Shown one piece after another: positions 5,105 through 5,122 of a stretch of DNA of 5,122 bases. A program made the position numbers and the translations under genes. The notes below the pieces were generated by a model, which was given only the letters and a program-made list of their open reading frames with translations, was not told where the DNA came from and ran no database searches. Source of the stretch: Candidatus Omnitrophota bacterium (lineage in GTDB: Bacteria > Omnitrophota > Gorgyraeia > Velamenicoccales > JABMQK01); assembly GCA_028712915.1 (NCBI GenBank), contig JAQTPJ010000080.1:1-5122 (forward strand), written 5' to 3'. Positions within the stretch are counted from its first letter, which is position 1. Every line of letters begins with the position of its first letter.

Positions 5105-5122
5105 TATAACTTTCTTTACTTG

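Overview
The window looks like a piece of a bacterial carbohydrate-utilisation locus. All recognisable genes lie on the minus strand and read from the right edge to the left edge. In transcription order they are: a MalG-type inner-membrane permease of an ABC sugar importer (4292..5104); a spacer of about 230 bp with two degenerate repeat tracts; a compact GIY-YIG nuclease gene enclosed by mirror-image terminal sequences (about 3685..4058); a GPH-family sugar:cation symporter (2202..3662); and a secreted clan GH-A glycoside hydrolase, probably GH2-like (1..2205), whose C-terminus lies beyond the left edge.

The organism cannot be fixed from 5 kb. The moderate-to-low GC content, a signal peptide written in telomere-like AAACCCTAA repeats, an intergenic tract of ATCCGGTT/GGTGATT-type degenerate units and a free-standing small GIY-YIG gene together recall uncultured PVC-related lineages such as Omnitrophota. 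That is an impression, not a demonstration.

Functional reading: the exported hydrolase would cleave a glycan or oligosaccharide outside the cytoplasm, and the products could enter through the GPH symporter and/or the ABC importer. The symporter and hydrolase overlap by the four bases ATGA, so they are almost certainly co-transcribed and translationally coupled. Whether the ABC permease belongs to the same transcript is uncertain, because the repeat spacer and the nuclease element lie between.

The most unusual part is the nuclease element. A 76-residue GIY-YIG gene sits within a few bases of a 14-bp perfect inverted repeat. Outside that repeat, both ends carry a hairpin with nearly the same loop (GAACGAAGTGAA and GAACGACAGTGAA) in mirror orientation. 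This architecture resembles a REPtron (a RAYT transposase between inverted REP palindromes), but with a GIY-YIG nuclease in place of the transposase. The right-hand hairpin also encodes a 32-codon reading frame with its own Shine-Dalgarno sequence that overlaps the nuclease start. A second oddity is that the signal peptide of the hydrolase is itself encoded by a telomere-like repeat tract.
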